DNA of 64,000 nt from Hanleya hanleyi (GCA_036873755.1 JAVTVY010033629.1:62001-126000), one strand, 5' to 3'; positions 1 through 10,758 are shown, numbered from the stretch's first letter. Made by a program: numbers and translations. The notes: generated by a model from the sequence alone, not told the origin.

Positions 1-3000
1 CGTTGGTCATTTGCAAATCCCGCGAGAAAATTCAAACGTGTAATATTTAGGGTGAGGGGGGGATACGTTGAAATATGTCTTTGAAACGAGGGCCTACAAC
101 GGTAATATATTGTGGAGTAAATCTACTTCATTCTAACGGATATCGCTCCGTAATATCCCTTCTAAAGGGAGTCAGTATTTCAATAGGCCTATACAAACCC
201 GATATTTCAATAAACGAAATATTAATCAAAATTCGCCAAATTTGCCTTTTCAAATATAAATTACAGAGATTGGAGTATTTCGGATATATATCTGGATTTC
301 CGGATTTTTCAGAATCTAAAAAAAATTCCCGGATTTTCCGATTTGATATCTCAACCGATCATGTTGTTGTTGTTGCTATTTTCGTCGATAATAAATCTCC
401 GTTAAACCATTCTAGTAAACAAAACATCTTTTGGCTTGGGTTAGAATGCTCCAAAAATATAAATTATGCGATTAAAATTCGAGTTGTGTACTTCTGGAGG
501 TTTAATAAGTTCGAAATAACCAATTCCCGAGTGATCACAATGCGATCTCCCCGCAGAGTGTTGTTTCCCAAAATAAACTCAGCTTTGCAGTCAGACACTG
601 CTCATTGCCTGTAGCTCTGCCCGCAGAGACTGACTATAGGGGGCGTGTAGTTGTGTAACGGAAAGCAGTACGTTACCGCGTCTTCATTGGCACCAGATTT
701 CAACGTGGTATTAACCCCTTTTTGTTCCCCATCAGAGTCAGTGGTAGTTCATTTCGCATGTTAAACTTGACCACGGGCTGTGTCACGTGGTATTTGTGAC
801 GTCGTTTCGATTCTTTTGTTCTTCCTTTCACTATCAGGGAAGCCATGCTCCGGCAGAGAAACTGGTTGCTGAAATCAGCACACACTAACTTTGACGGTTT
901 GATATAATTTATGGCGGACCCATCCACAATTACTAGTGGTGCGACTTGGATGAAAACATACCAAATATAAGTTTTTGCATGGTGAGTAGACATGTCGATT
1001 GCTGTATTGCTGACAAAAACAGTGGATTTTTAGGGGTCGGTGTGGTGGTCAGCGTGGCTTCCATGGACAAAATGACATTTTCTATAGGACGTTCTGGCTC
1101 CCGATAACTCCAGCATATTAAACAAGAGCCTGAACGATCCATTTTATTGGACTAATATAGAGGGTAGCTAGCTGGTGGATGTCCCGGGAGTCTATTCTTG
1201 GAGGATCCCTATAGGGAATGGTGCTGTTTACTACCAGAGAATTACTGCACAGTTCTGAGTGGAGACGAACATCTTCGTTTGGGAGGTGGTTAATTGTCAG
1301 TGAAGTGTCTGTATCGTGGAAAGTGGCCGGTCTGCATTGTGTGGGTGGAAAATCCTTGCTGCGGAGAGTGCATTTCCATTGATGAGCCATCAGTAGTGGG
1401 CGAAATGTCCTTGAAGTGGAGAGTACACTTTTGTTCTTGAGCCATTCAGTGTGGACAGTTGTATTGTATTAGATTCTCATACCATTATATGTTTGGTTCT
1501 GAGAATAAACTTCAATTCAATTCAGTGAATTCTTGGTGTGGAGAGTGCATTCCAAGGTTGTGGAGAATATCCAGACTTTTTATGATCTTCTCAAGTCTGT
1601 GAAATATCAGGAAAACAAAAACATTCTGAACTTTGAAGAAATATATTTATTGTTGTTACAGGCGAGCTATAACAGCTTAAAAGGCGGGGGGGGGGTGTAT
1701 TGTAAGTTGTTGATTGCAAAGAGCCCAGTGTATAGACAGTACTAATTGGGGTAATGCATGATATAATTCAGGCGCCTAGTGTCTGGTTATAGACAGGAGT
1801 ATTGCTTGGGTAGGCGCGGGAAAGAATGCTGGCGCCTTGAGTGCCATACATAAGATGAGAGAATTAGTTTGTAATCATTCGAAGCTGCATACATTGACCG
1901 TGTACATTAGCTGTCGTGTATCGCGAGAGTAGTGATTATTGGGAATGGATTGACTGGGGTTGGGGGTTGATTGATTGAGGTGCAGAGTACATTTTCTTCT
2001 TGCGTTCTTTTTCATCATTTTGTTTTTGTCAGGAAGGCGGTCTGTTGCAGAGATGTGGAGAAGTTGAATAACTGGGCCGCACGCTAGGCCTTTCTGTGAA
2101 GGACGAATACCTGGGTGGGCAGTAACGCGCTGCGGTGTCGCTGCTGTCACGAACGCAACTGGGATGAGTTATTCAGGAGCACGTTGGATGATCTGGGTCG
2201 CCCCACTCCCAAGGGGTTTGCCGGGCTGCACTGGGTTGGGGGCAGGTTTCCTTCCATGAAAGGCTGATTGGAGCTGGGGGTTGTTCCTGGCCGGCAGTAG
2301 GCAGATGTTTCGTACCCAAATATTTCGAACTTTACGTTTAAAGAAACGTGACAAGTGATTTTAACTGAATAATGGTTTTCCGTGTGGATTTTATTCTACT
2401 GTAGACCTATTATACAATGGTTTGTCCATTTTTATCTCGCTGTAGCTAATGTAATAAACGGTCACGGTCAACGTTCGAGGTGGCTGCATCCCTGCCGATA
2501 ATATAGTGAGTTTGTTGTAAATGATAAATGTTTTATGTTCGTTTGAGCTAGGCGAATTAGAACATAACTATTGATGTACATTGGTGCAAGGTACCTGGAT
2601 ATGCAGTAACGGTTCAGAGGTTGGTTGTGAAAAATTTTTCACTGCTCAATTATTGTAAAATAACAAAGTCTTTTATATTGAGTTTTGTGTTGTCACCATA
2701 TACCGCTTTTTGGAACTGAATATGCTTACAGGAGAAGTGCTGATTTACTGGTATAGTGACTTTGCCTGTGGACTTGAGAATAATTTGGACTTTGGGACAC
2801 TAAAGGTAAAAATACTGACTTCAGGTCTTTCATATGATCCCCATACATTCAATATTAGAGATAAACATTGACATTTGGTTGCAGATAATACAATTTTTAA
2901 GATTTATTTGCTGAAAAACAATAGCAATAATATTGTCCATTGGTATTTGATCAAAGGTTGATGTGTACATGTGATTACAATGACAACAACAACAGTTAAC

Positions 3001-4403
3001 AAAAACAACAACTCTTGACAACAGTTACCAACAACAACATTCTTGTACTGTCTTTGCGAAAGAATAGAGGACGGTGTACAGTGTTGTTTTTTATTGGCTG
3101 ACTTTCGGGTCTAACTGTAATTGTGGGAGCTATCTCCTGTTCTCTATGCCTTGTCATTTGACACCTGTGATATTTTGCTCCTTTCGCAAGGGTCTTTCGA
3201 ATTTTCAAACGCCGACCTTTGCAGCCGGCCTCAGGATCGGGCTTATTTAAAGAAATCAGCGTAAAAGTCATCGAATTCGCATTGTGCATGTCCGAAATCG
3301 AAGCGGACATATTTCTCATCTCGATCAAACGATAGTTTGACAAGCCAAAATGAGACCGAATGATTCTATTTATTTTCACATTATTCTGTGAACATTAATA
3401 TGTCCCCCCCCCCCCCTTTGCATCGCATATTTTGTATTGTCTTGAAAACGTAGGAAGAGCAAAGGCGTTTTTGTTGTCAACGAAACACATCCGGGCACTT
3501 CGCGCAACCATGACTACAAAGAAACGTTCATGAGTTACGGCCCTTGAATTGGTTACGTTCCCCCACACGCAAGTGTTCGCTTTTTGTTGCATAAATTGTG
3601 TTTTGGTTTGTTCCAAGGGCTAATAACATTTACACAAGTACCTCAGTCATGTAACAACGTAATTCATTTCACGTTTAGCTCCGCCGAAAACAGAATCTCG
3701 AAGCGGATATTCCTTTCGGCTTCCTTTCATGACTTCATACAAATATAACGTGTAACAAAGTTGAAATAATAACAATAAGAAATTGGAGCTTTCTTCTTAT
3801 TTCTATAATAAGTCAATAAAGGTGTAAGGATGATTCAATGGTATTTTAATCAGTGGTTCTAAAGATAAAGTGAACAATGAATTTCCTTGCGTCAAGCACT
3901 GATTGATTCTACTCAAACAGCAGGCTAACTCGGGATGAAAATAAATAAACAATAGCTTTTACGTAGGGATAGAAATTACTTCAATAAGCCCCACTCCCCA
4001 TGGATCCTGGACCTTGGGGGTGTTAAGTGTAAGAGGAATACAGAATAAAAGTTTGACAAAAAAAAAAAAAAATTAAGCAACAAATGTGCTGATTCAAATA
4101 ATTATTTAAATTGATTACATTTTAGAAACTGAATATTATTATATTTGCCACCAAATTTGTACAGTCATAGTACGAAAATATATGGGAAGGCGGAAATATC
4201 CACAGGCGAAAATGCCTGAAGGGAAAATGCAGTCACAAACACATTAGGCCTACCCTGTCATGACTGTAAACAGTGAATAATTGTCTTCGTTGATCTGTAA
4301 GGTAGCGTACACAAAAACAATTTGAAGAACATAAATAAGTTTCATAACATTCTTGAAATATATCCTACTTGATTAAAGTTACATCTCACCAATCTGCACT
4401 AAA
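1..4403. other. Gene-poor host-like DNA
   Basis: No gene is recognised here. An open frame at 75-614 (+) has no recognisable domain and is rich in AT-biased residues. Three short overlapping minus-strand frames at 700-1390 look like chance or a very old fragment. Related short phrases (GGAGAGTGCATT-like) recur around 1365, 1415 and 1540. Homopolymer runs occur at 1684-1693 (G), 3403-3417 (C) and 4060-4073 (A), and CAACAA-type simple repeats at 2980-3040. Distal regulatory DNA or introns cannot be excluded from sequence alone. Confidence 0.5.
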
Positions 4404-4670
4404 GTACTCTCTAAAAAAATTGAGTGAAATTTCACTCAAGTAAGCGTGGAAATTGATCCCACTCAATACTTGAGTGAGATTTTCACTCAACTTGAGTTAC
4501 TTTCCACTCAACTTTAGTTAAATGCACTCACCTTGAGTGATATTCACTCAAGCATAGGAGTGGAAATTGATCCCACTCAAGTTGAGTGAAAAGTAACTCA
4601 AGTCTGAGTGAACAGGTTCATTTCACCCAAACTTGAGTGGAACAGTTCACTCAAGTTTTTTAGGGAGTAC
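4404..4670. mobile_element. MITE-like element built of CTCAAGT repeats
   Basis: The ends are inverted copies: the left reads GTACTCTCTAAAAAAATTGA and the reverse complement of the right reads GTACTCCCTAAAAAACTTGA. Both continue into GAGTGAA...CACTCAAG. The interior is almost entirely alternating ACTCAA/TTGAGT motifs, so the whole 267 bp can fold back on itself many times. There is no coding capacity. GTAC or TA at both edges may be the target duplication. It is a non-autonomous DNA transposon by structure; the superfamily is not determined. Confidence 0.6.
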
Positions 4671-5435
4671 CGGTATTTCAAGAATGAATTTTTAACAAAC
4701 CTTTCGGTTCATCAAGATGAATTCCACGAAATTTTTTAACCAAAATGTAATTCCGTCACAGTCATGGTTAGATGTCATTCTAAGGATGTCCCATCTTTTA
4801 TTTGGCCATTTTACTTTCAATCGACAAAACATGTATTTGCCTGATATCAATGAATTTCACTCCTTTGGGTCTCTTCAGGCTGGAATAAAATTAAATTGAT
4901 GAAATAAAAAAAATATCACATCCTCATTCGGTGGTAATACTAACTTCACTGTAAATTCAGTAGCAATATTTTCTCCGTTTAGAATATTCTAAATCGAATA
5001 CTGCTCCATTTTATTTATACATTGACTTGGTGTTAAATTCAACATTTTAAATTGTTGCATCCAACACTTAAAAGTGGTGAAACAACACTTTCTGAATGCT
5101 TTCCCTCCTCCAACCCTCTAGATGTTAAATGTAACAGTTACCGTCACCGTTTCACCTCAGAATGAATAGGCTTTTAATTTCCCATGGGTAAAGTATAACC
5201 AAACGTTTGTACTACTGTATTTCCAGGAATTCAAGAAATCGCAGATAACACACAACGAATTGAATATCAATGTTCGAGGTACACAATACACATCCCTGGA
5301 CTCTTCGAAATCTTGGTTCTTTTGGTTCTATTCCTACGAAGTAGTCTCTCATTTGCAAATTGTCCGGTAATGAGTGAGTCGGTCAGTGAGTTAGTCCATC
5401 CAAATCCTTTCTCCGGCAAAATAAGGAGAACCGTT
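4671..5435. other. Host-like DNA with no gene seen
   Basis: No supported coding sequence. A phrase at about 5085-5135 (TCTGAATGCTTTCCCTCCTCC, then AGATGTTAAAT) recurs in diverged form in the same orientation at about 37057-37110, indicating a low-copy dispersed repeat. The short frame at 4717-4899 has no recognisable features. Confidence 0.45.
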
Positions 5436-5604
5436 AGTAGTAGTGTCTACTGATTTAAACTCTTTTTTTCCAGGGAGGTAAATCTTGGTTCCCCTGCTTC
5501 CGCCAGGGGGCGCCACCAGTCCCGTATGACGTCACTTCCGGTCTGGGTGAATGGAGCGTGACCTGTGAACATGATAGGATATGTACTGACCTGTCTGTGG
5601 GGTT

Positions 5605-5705
5605 TTTCCACAATGTCGTTCACCTCCGTGTCTTTTCGGTGATCTCCGTGTCTCTTCGGTCACCTCCGTGACATCTTCGGTGATCTCCGTGACATCTTCG
5701 GATTT
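5605..5705. repeat. 18-bp minisatellite
   Basis: Four to five copies of a unit resembling ACCTCCGTGTCTTTTCGG, alternating with GATCTCCGTGACATCTTCGG. The same unit in reverse orientation (CCGAAAAGACACGGACGT) lies in P2 at about 23495-23575, so it is a TIR component that is inverted between elements. Confidence 0.7.
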
Positions 5706-5825
5706 ATACAATATACAGGCCTGTATGGGGTATGGGGATGGTCATTTTTGAACATGATGGGACATGTACTGACCTGTCTGTCGGGGTTTTCCCGCCAGAA
5801 TTTCGCTGTCGTCTGCTTGGGGTTG

Positions 5826-6060
5826 TCACGTGCCGAACACCTGGCTCCCCGAATTGCAACATTGTTGCACGTTCGCTACAATGTTGCGGTGAACACCTGG
5901 TCTGGCGTCTGCGTGAATGAGTTCACGTGCCGAACACCTGGCTCTCCGAATTGCAACAATGTTGCACGTTCGCTACAATGTTGCGGCCACCGTGAAGACC
6001 TGGTCTGCGTGAGTGAGCTCACGTGCCGAACACCTGGCTCCCCGAGAACAAGGCATGTGC
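5826..6060. repeat. Tandem repeat of about 98 bp with E-box
   Basis: Two full copies and one partial copy of a unit starting CACGTGCCGAACACCTGGCT and containing GCAACA(A/T)TGTTGC and ACAATGTTGCGG. CACGTG is an E-box. The two GCAACATTGTTGC-type palindromes per unit could form short stem-loops. Confidence 0.65.
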
Positions 6061-6104
6061 AGACTTGTTCTGGGTTGTACAGTTCTGCCATGCAGAGGAC
6101 GGGT

Positions 6105-7190
6105 ACTAGGAATGCATATTAAATCTATAGACAAAGTGTATGGAAATACACGTTTTGGGGTCTAGGTGGGCCACTAGTGGGTCGATGGAGTCGTATGAGA
6201 TATCAATGTGAAGCATTCGTGAAGGCGCATCCGACGGGCTGCGCTGTGGGGTTGAAATATCGTCATTCTGCGCATGCGCGGTAGACAAAGGGTATGGAAA
6301 TAGCCGTTTTGGGGTCTAGGTGGGCCACTCATGGACCGATGGGGTCGAGTGAGGTATCAATGTGAAGCCTATGTGAGGGGGCATCCCACTGGGTGGATGT
6401 GGGGTCGGAATATCGTCATTCTGCGCATGCGCAATAGACAAACGGTATGAAAATAGACGTTTTGGGATCTAGGTGAGCCACTAATGAGCCGATGGAGCTG
6501 AGTGAGGTATCAATGTGAAGCATATGTGAGGGGGCATCCGATTGGACTAGTGTCTCGGCCGTTGTCAACATTCTGCGCATGCGCAGACGGAATTCTGGGA
6601 AAAGGGTGTGGAAATAGACGTTTTAGGGTTTAAGTGAGTCCCTAATGATCCTATGGTGACGTATGAGGCCTTATTTTGAAGCTGTCGTGAGGGAGCATCC
6701 GCCTGGGCTAGTGTGTCGTTCGTTTTCAATAGTCTGCGCATGCGCAGTCTGGCCGTAGTATAGAAATATACTTGTTGGGGTTTAGGTGGGCCACTATTGG
6801 GCCGATTGGATCGAGTGAGGTATCAATGTAAAGCACACGTGAGGGAGTATCAAACGGGCTGGGTGTGACGTGGAACTGACGTCATTCTGCGCATGCGCAG
6901 TAGAGAAAGTGTATGGAAATAGACGTTCTGGGGCCTAGGCGAGCCACTAATGGGCCGATGGAGTCGAGTGAGGTATCCATGTGAAGCATATGTGCGGGAG
7001 CAACCGCCTGGAGTAGTGTCTCGGCCGTTGTCCACATCCTGCGCATGCGCAGACAGGGAATTGTGGGAAACGGGTGTGGAAATAGACGTTTTTGCGGTCT
7101 AGGTGGGCTACTAATGGTCCGATGGAGTCGAGTGAGGCATTCGTGAAGGGGCATCCAGCCATGGATGGGTGCATGTAAAATTAGGGGTAT
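6105..7190. repeat. Array of ~150-bp TIR units, each with an NRF1-like palindrome
   Basis: About seven units. Each contains a CTGCGCATGCGCAG-type palindrome (about 6268, 6420, 6571, 6735, 6888 and 7040), then a block including TAGACGTTTTGGGGTCTAGG, then GAGTGAGGTATCAATGTGAAG. GCGCATGCGC is the known binding consensus of the animal factor NRF1. Units of this family recur in the TIRs of all three elements. Confidence 0.75.
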
Positions 7191-7470
7191 GACGTCACTT
7201 CCGGTTTGGGTGAATGGGGCGTGACCTTGGAACATGATAGGACATGTACTGACCTGTCTGTGGGGGGTTTGCCCGCCAGAATTTCGCTGACGTCTGCGCC
7301 TGCATCCAGGTATGCATGAGGGTCTGTGTGAATGGGGTGTGACCTGGGAACATGATAGGAATGCATGTACTGACCTGTCTGTGGGGTTTTTCTCGGCCCG
7401 ACCCGGCCCGGCCCGCCCCGGCCGCAGCGCGCGCGCGTGTCGGTTATCCGGAAGTACGCGGATGAATGTC

Positions 7471-7516
7471 GGGTCAAAAGGTCAAAGGTCACATCCAGGT
7501 CAAAAGGTCAAAGGTC
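7471..7516. promoter_or_regulatory. AGGTCA direct-repeat cluster (nuclear-receptor-like)
   Basis: Five to six AGGTCA-like half-sites lie in tandem with 1-nt spacing, in two groups (GGTCAAAAGGTCAAAGGTCA and a second copy after a short spacer). Direct repeats with 1-nt spacing (DR1) are the known target of several animal nuclear receptors. The cluster is kept in the inverse copies near 19675-19720 and 32545-32590. Function is inference. Confidence 0.5.
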
Positions 7517-7624
7517 CCCCTTTCGGCAAGGTTCGGCAACAATGTTGCGGCATCGATATACAGAGCTTGAACCCCAAAAGGCGGATTGTAAATTAACCTG
7601 GGAAGGATGGGCAGTTCCATTTGC

Positions 7625-7690
7625 ACCAATCAGCGGTCGAGAAAAAGAGCCAATGAGCGATCGATAAAAGAACCGATGGACGGGTACTAG
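7625..7690. promoter_or_regulatory. CCAAT-box cluster
   Basis: ACCAATCAGCGG and GCCAATGAGCG lie within about 35 bp, near a degenerate third copy, upstream of the first TATA box of P1. The same cluster appears in inverse orientation at about 19510-19565 and 32390-32445. CCAAT boxes of this form bind NF-Y in animals. Conservation in four TIR copies supports a promoter role. Confidence 0.45.
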
Positions 7691-7777
7691 AATTTCGCTC
7701 ATGTCTGCGCCTACATCCGGGTACTAGGATGCTTTCGCCTACGCCCGCGCCTACATCCGGGTATTTCTATGTAGGTG

Positions 7778-7784
7778 TATAAAA
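7778..7784 (+). promoter_or_regulatory. TATA box of the first P1 transcription unit
   Basis: GTGTATAAAAGTGGG lies at the inner edge of the left TIR, matching in position the GTGTATAAAACCC box of P2 (23750). In P1 the gene that should follow is almost entirely deleted. Confidence 0.5.
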
Positions 7785-8086
7785 GTGGGAATTTTTAGGG
7801 CATTGCTGCATTCATTGGCCTGCTTGACCTGACCAGTCTGAGCCTGCCTGACCAGCCTGAGCCTATCTCTCGAGAGGAGCTACTTGCCTGAGCCTCACCA
7901 GCCTGAGCCTGCCTCACCGGAGCTATACCATGAAACGTGGAGAAGATTTTCCAGGGGATCCAGGAGCGCCTCCGGCGCTGTAATCTTTGTTGTCGTTGCT
8001 CTCTTTTTGCACTAACCCATCAGAATAGAACGTATCACGGACTACACCCGTAGAGCTACGTATAGGCGCGCATGTGTGACATGGTC
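7785..8086 (+). other. Deletion scar where P2 carries its first gene
   Basis: P2 has a 711-bp gene between its first TATA box and the sequence corresponding to 8010. P1 holds only the gene's last codons (CCATCAGAATAG at about 8008-8019), preceded by unrelated short repeats of GCCTGAGCC at 7840-7915 and a 17-codon frame at 7930-7983. No functional product is inferred. Confidence 0.55.
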
Positions 8087-8093
8087 TATAAAA
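8087..8093 (+). promoter_or_regulatory. TATA box of the 8140 gene
   Basis: GGTCTATAAAACACG lies 53 nt before the ATG at 8140. The identical box precedes the P2 copy (24587-24593). Confidence 0.6.
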
Positions 8094-8139
8094 CACGTCC
8101 CTCTGGATCCCACACCTTCATTTCTACGGTTGCAGAGCC

Positions 8140-8466
8140 ATGACGGAAATCCAGCCCTATGCGACTCGCATTTTACAGCATGCCACCGTGGTTAATTCAC
8201 TCATGGGTTACCGAGCAGTCGTTCGGTCCATATTTGCAGATGGCGACGACAACGAGGGGCGACGCCAGATCCTGAAAGAGTTCACAGAAGCGGTCCTCGA
8301 CAGAGTGCACACGATGGAGAGGTGTGCTATCACCCACCACTACTGGACTATGACAGCCATCCATGATGCCCGGATTATGGATCACGAGCGCTCACGCCGG
8401 AACCAGCGACGACTCGTTGGCCTAGCAATGGTCTTTGCCCTATTGACCCTGACGCTGTGGCAATGA
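8140..8466 (+). CDS. Small tail-anchored protein, function unknown (P1 copy)
   Basis: This is a 108-residue protein that I cannot assign to a family. Residues 1-85 are predicted helical and charged. A basic cluster (RSRRNQRR, about residues 84-91) precedes a C-terminal hydrophobic stretch (LVGLAMVFALLTLTLW), so a tail-anchored membrane protein is likely. The frame is open and nearly identical in P2 (24640-24966) although many neighbours are broken, which suggests it was under selection until recently. It lies directly behind its own TATA box. A capsid or envelope accessory, or a membrane-remodelling protein, is possible but unproven. Confidence 0.7.
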   Translation: MTEIQPYATRILQHATVVNSLMGYRAVVRSIFADGDDNEGRRQILKEFTEAVLDRVHTMERCAITHHYWTMTAIHDARIMDHERSRRNQRRLVGLAMVFALLTLTLWQ

Positions 8467-8581
8467 CAGCGACAGAAAAAGAATGGCTCTTCAGAGCCTC
8501 CACAGATGCGCGTATGTGCAACCGATATATACGAGCGTCAGTCAGACTATGTGTCATTCACCGTTCGTCATTGGGTCAAGC

Positions 8582-9020
8582 AGGTCACCAGTCCCACGAG
8601 CCATCCTTCCCCTTACACCCCGGGTGGGGCTACACGTCTATGAAGATAGTCACCCTCGTGGAAGATCGTGGAGGGGTTTGCTGGTCGCCCGCTGAGACAG
8701 TATCTAATACGGTTACGCTACAGCGTGACGGCTGGACCAAATTTAAACGGGTGTTGAGCGGCGAGCTCGACGGAAACCTCCTCCACATAGACAATGCCAT
8801 CTACGTACACCGTGGACCCTTCTTCCCACGCCTGGGCCGTTACCAAGACCCTACGCGAGGCTTCACCCTAGACCCCGATTTGTGGACAGCCTTCGAGAAA
8901 GTGATGCCTATTGTGGACCAGCTGTTTACACCGGACGACCGCTCAGCTGTTCAGTTGGAGTGGGCTCGTGCCCTGAGTGAAGCGGCGGCAGAACCCAATG
9001 AACAAATGTCTAACAATTAA
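8582..9020 (+). pseudogene. GW/GPFF/LW-family protein (possibly PC4-like), P1 copy 1
   Basis: This corresponds to the intact frame at 25039 in P2. The start codon there aligns with AGG at 8582 here, and a frame change occurs near 8650, so the copy is broken. The remaining frame shows the family pattern: GWTKFKRVLSGELDG, then AIYVHRGPFFPRL, then GFTLDPDLWTAFEKV. Unlike the P2 copy, it keeps the central segment with the first tryptophan motif. It lies between the tail-anchored gene and a paralogue, which suggests local duplication. Confidence 0.65.
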
Positions 9021-9114
9021 GCGGAGGCAGACGATGATGCCATTGATTTTCCGGCTAGACTCAGTCAGCCCAGTGACATGACCACCCGATCCTTTGATCT
9101 CACGGGGTTGTCCC

Positions 9115-9122
9115 TATAAATA
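9115..9122 (+). promoter_or_regulatory. TATA box of the 9162 gene
   Basis: CCCTATAAATACGAGAGA lies 47 nt before the ATG at 9162. The P2 counterpart is at 25466-25473. Confidence 0.6.
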
Positions 9123-9161
9123 CGAGAGACAGTCAAATCTTGTACCATTCACGTACTGACC

Positions 9162-9642
9162 ATGGCGGAGCATATAATACGGGCGTATCTCAGCTTGACC
9201 CCCGAGGTCTTCCTGCACGTTTATGCGGATAAGGTCGATATCATTGAGGAGGTGGGAGACATCTGTGATGCGGACCCTACACAACCGTGCCCGGCTCACA
9301 TTCGTCTGTCCCGAGAGGGCTGGACCAAATTCAAACGGGTGTTGTCTGGTGAACTGGACGGCGACCTCATCCACTTGTCACGATGTGTACATCCGACGCG
9401 GCCCCTTCTTTGCTCAATTGGCTCGGCTAGATGGGGGTACAGTTCATTTTACCTTTCACCCTGATCTATGGTCTGAATTGGAAGATGCCGTGGTAGATGT
9501 GGATCAAGTGCTTACGGAGGAAGATCGGTCATTCGACGAGTTGGACTGGTCATTTATCATGGACAAGGTGCTGGCAGAAGCCAACGAAGAAAATCAGAAA
9601 GAAACTCCGGCCCAAGATATACCCGTTATAAATAAACGATAG
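9162..9642 (+). pseudogene. GW/GPFF/LW-family protein, P1 copy 2 (frameshifted)
   Basis: The first about 73 residues are open and end around 9380, where P1 lacks two bases present in P2 (CACTTGTGTCACG there, CACTTGTCACG here). The rest continues in another frame to 9642. Family motifs are GWTKFKRVLSGELDG before the break, and YIRRGPFFAQL and HPDLWSELEDAV after it, followed by an acidic, Lys/Gln-rich tail. The TATA box of the integrase gene (9627-9634) lies inside the last codons. Confidence 0.75.
9627..9634 (+). promoter_or_regulatory. TATA box of the integrase gene, inside the upstream coding end
   Basis: CGTTATAAATAAACGATAG lies 40 nt before the integrase ATG at 9667 and encodes the final residues of the previous gene. 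P2 has the same overlap at 25966-25973. Confidence 0.6.
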
Positions 9643-9666
9643 AGCCAGGGTCCATCATTTGTCACC

Positions 9667-10626
9667 ATGAAGAGCTGGGAGAAGGTGTTGGATAACTTAT
9701 ACTACAGTCCCGACAGTCCGGCGGCCTATAGTGCATTGTCGGTTCTCTATCGAGCGGCCAAACCCCAGGGGATACAACGTGCTCAAGTCCGAGATTGGTT
9801 AAGAAAACAAGACACCTATACCTTACATCGAGCTGCCCGTCGCCATTTTCGGGTCATCGTGGGAGGACTAGATGCCCAATGGCCAGCGGATTTGGTCGAT
9901 ATGAGCGCCTTTGCCAAACACAACGATGGAAATCGGTATATCTTGACGTGCATCGATATTCTGTCGAAGTATGCGTGGGTGGTACCCATCCGGACGAAAA
10001 CGGGGGCGAATCTCATAGCGGCGTTCAAGGATATCTTCAAGACCGGGCGCAAACCCATGTATTTGCAAACCGACGAAGGCACGGAATTCATCAACAGACC
10101 GTTCTAACAGTTTCTGAAAGCCCAGAAGGTGTTTTTCTTTCATACGTACAACGAGACCAAGGCTTCCGTGGTGGAAAGGTTCAACAGGACATTCAAAGAC
10201 CGCATGTATAAATATTTCACCTTTAAGAATACAAGGCGGTACGTCGATGTTCTCCCAAAACTTGTGAGTGGTTACAATCGAGCCTATCACCGGAGTATAG
10301 GGAGAGGCCCCATTACCGTGACCCAACGCAATGAAGCCCAAGTCCGGCGTGTCTTGTACCCCAGGCAATCGCAGCGAACAACGAAGGAGGTGTACAAGGT
10401 CGGGGACCCTGTACAAGGTCAATTTGAGAAAAGTTACTTGCCCAACTGGAGCGATGAGCACTTCCTGATTAAATGGCGCCTACCCCGACAGCAGCGAGTC
10501 TATGAACTGGAAGATCTTCAAGGGGAACCGTTGCTAGGGACGTTTTACGAGACGGAATTACAGCCTGTCGTAAAAACACAACTACACGGTGGAGCAGATT
10601 TTGAAAACGGAACGTCGCCATGGTAA
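9667..10626 (+). pseudogene. Retroviral-type (Polinton) integrase, P1 copy
   Basis: This is a DDE-superfamily integrase that in Polintons catalyses insertion of the element ends. Visible parts are an N-terminal helical region, the first catalytic Asp in ADLVDMSAF (about residue 79), the second in LQTDEGTEF (about 138), and the third residue Glu in KASVVERFNRTFK. A C-terminal SH3-like part carries YELEDLQGEPLLGTFYETEL. An in-frame TAA at 10105-10107, where P2 has CAA, splits it between the second and third catalytic residues. Small deletions near 9848 and 10415 and a changed C-terminus are also seen. The copy is non-functional as read. Confidence 0.85.
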
Positions 10627-10703
10627 ACGGTTTCATTTCGTCAAATGGCAAGGCTGGCCCAGTTTCTTCAATTCCTGGGTGGCGGCCAACCAGGTGAAAC
10701 GAC

Positions 10704-10710
10704 TATAAAG
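10704..10710 (+). promoter_or_regulatory. TATA box of the 10759 gene
   Basis: CGACTATAAAGCCAGAC lies 55 nt before the ATG at 10759. The P2 counterpart is at 27076-27082. Confidence 0.55.
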
Positions 10711-10758
10711 CCAGACACCACTACCGTCATCCTTCATTCCACGTTCGACCACGGTGCT

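Larger units (their letters stand above)
5436..7760. repeat. Left terminal inverted repeat region of P1
   Basis: The inner part (about 6706-7760) matches in reverse complement to 19326-20506. The outer part resembles P2 and P3 ends (GGGAGGTAA...CTTGGT at about 5475, and the CRE-ETS block at 5527). Several tandem arrays with promoter-like motifs make up the repeat. Open frames reported inside it are translated repeats and are not listed as genes. Confidence 0.75.

Noticed and set aside
75..614. 179-residue open frame
   Set aside because: No domain, AT-biased composition, no promoter or splice evidence; most likely chance.
700..1390. Three overlapping minus-strand frames that might be one frameshifted gene
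   Set aside because: Translations show no recognisable motif and the joins are arbitrary.
5732..7667. Many frames inside the P1 left TIR
   Set aside because: They translate tandem repeat units in several frames and recur wherever the repeats recur.
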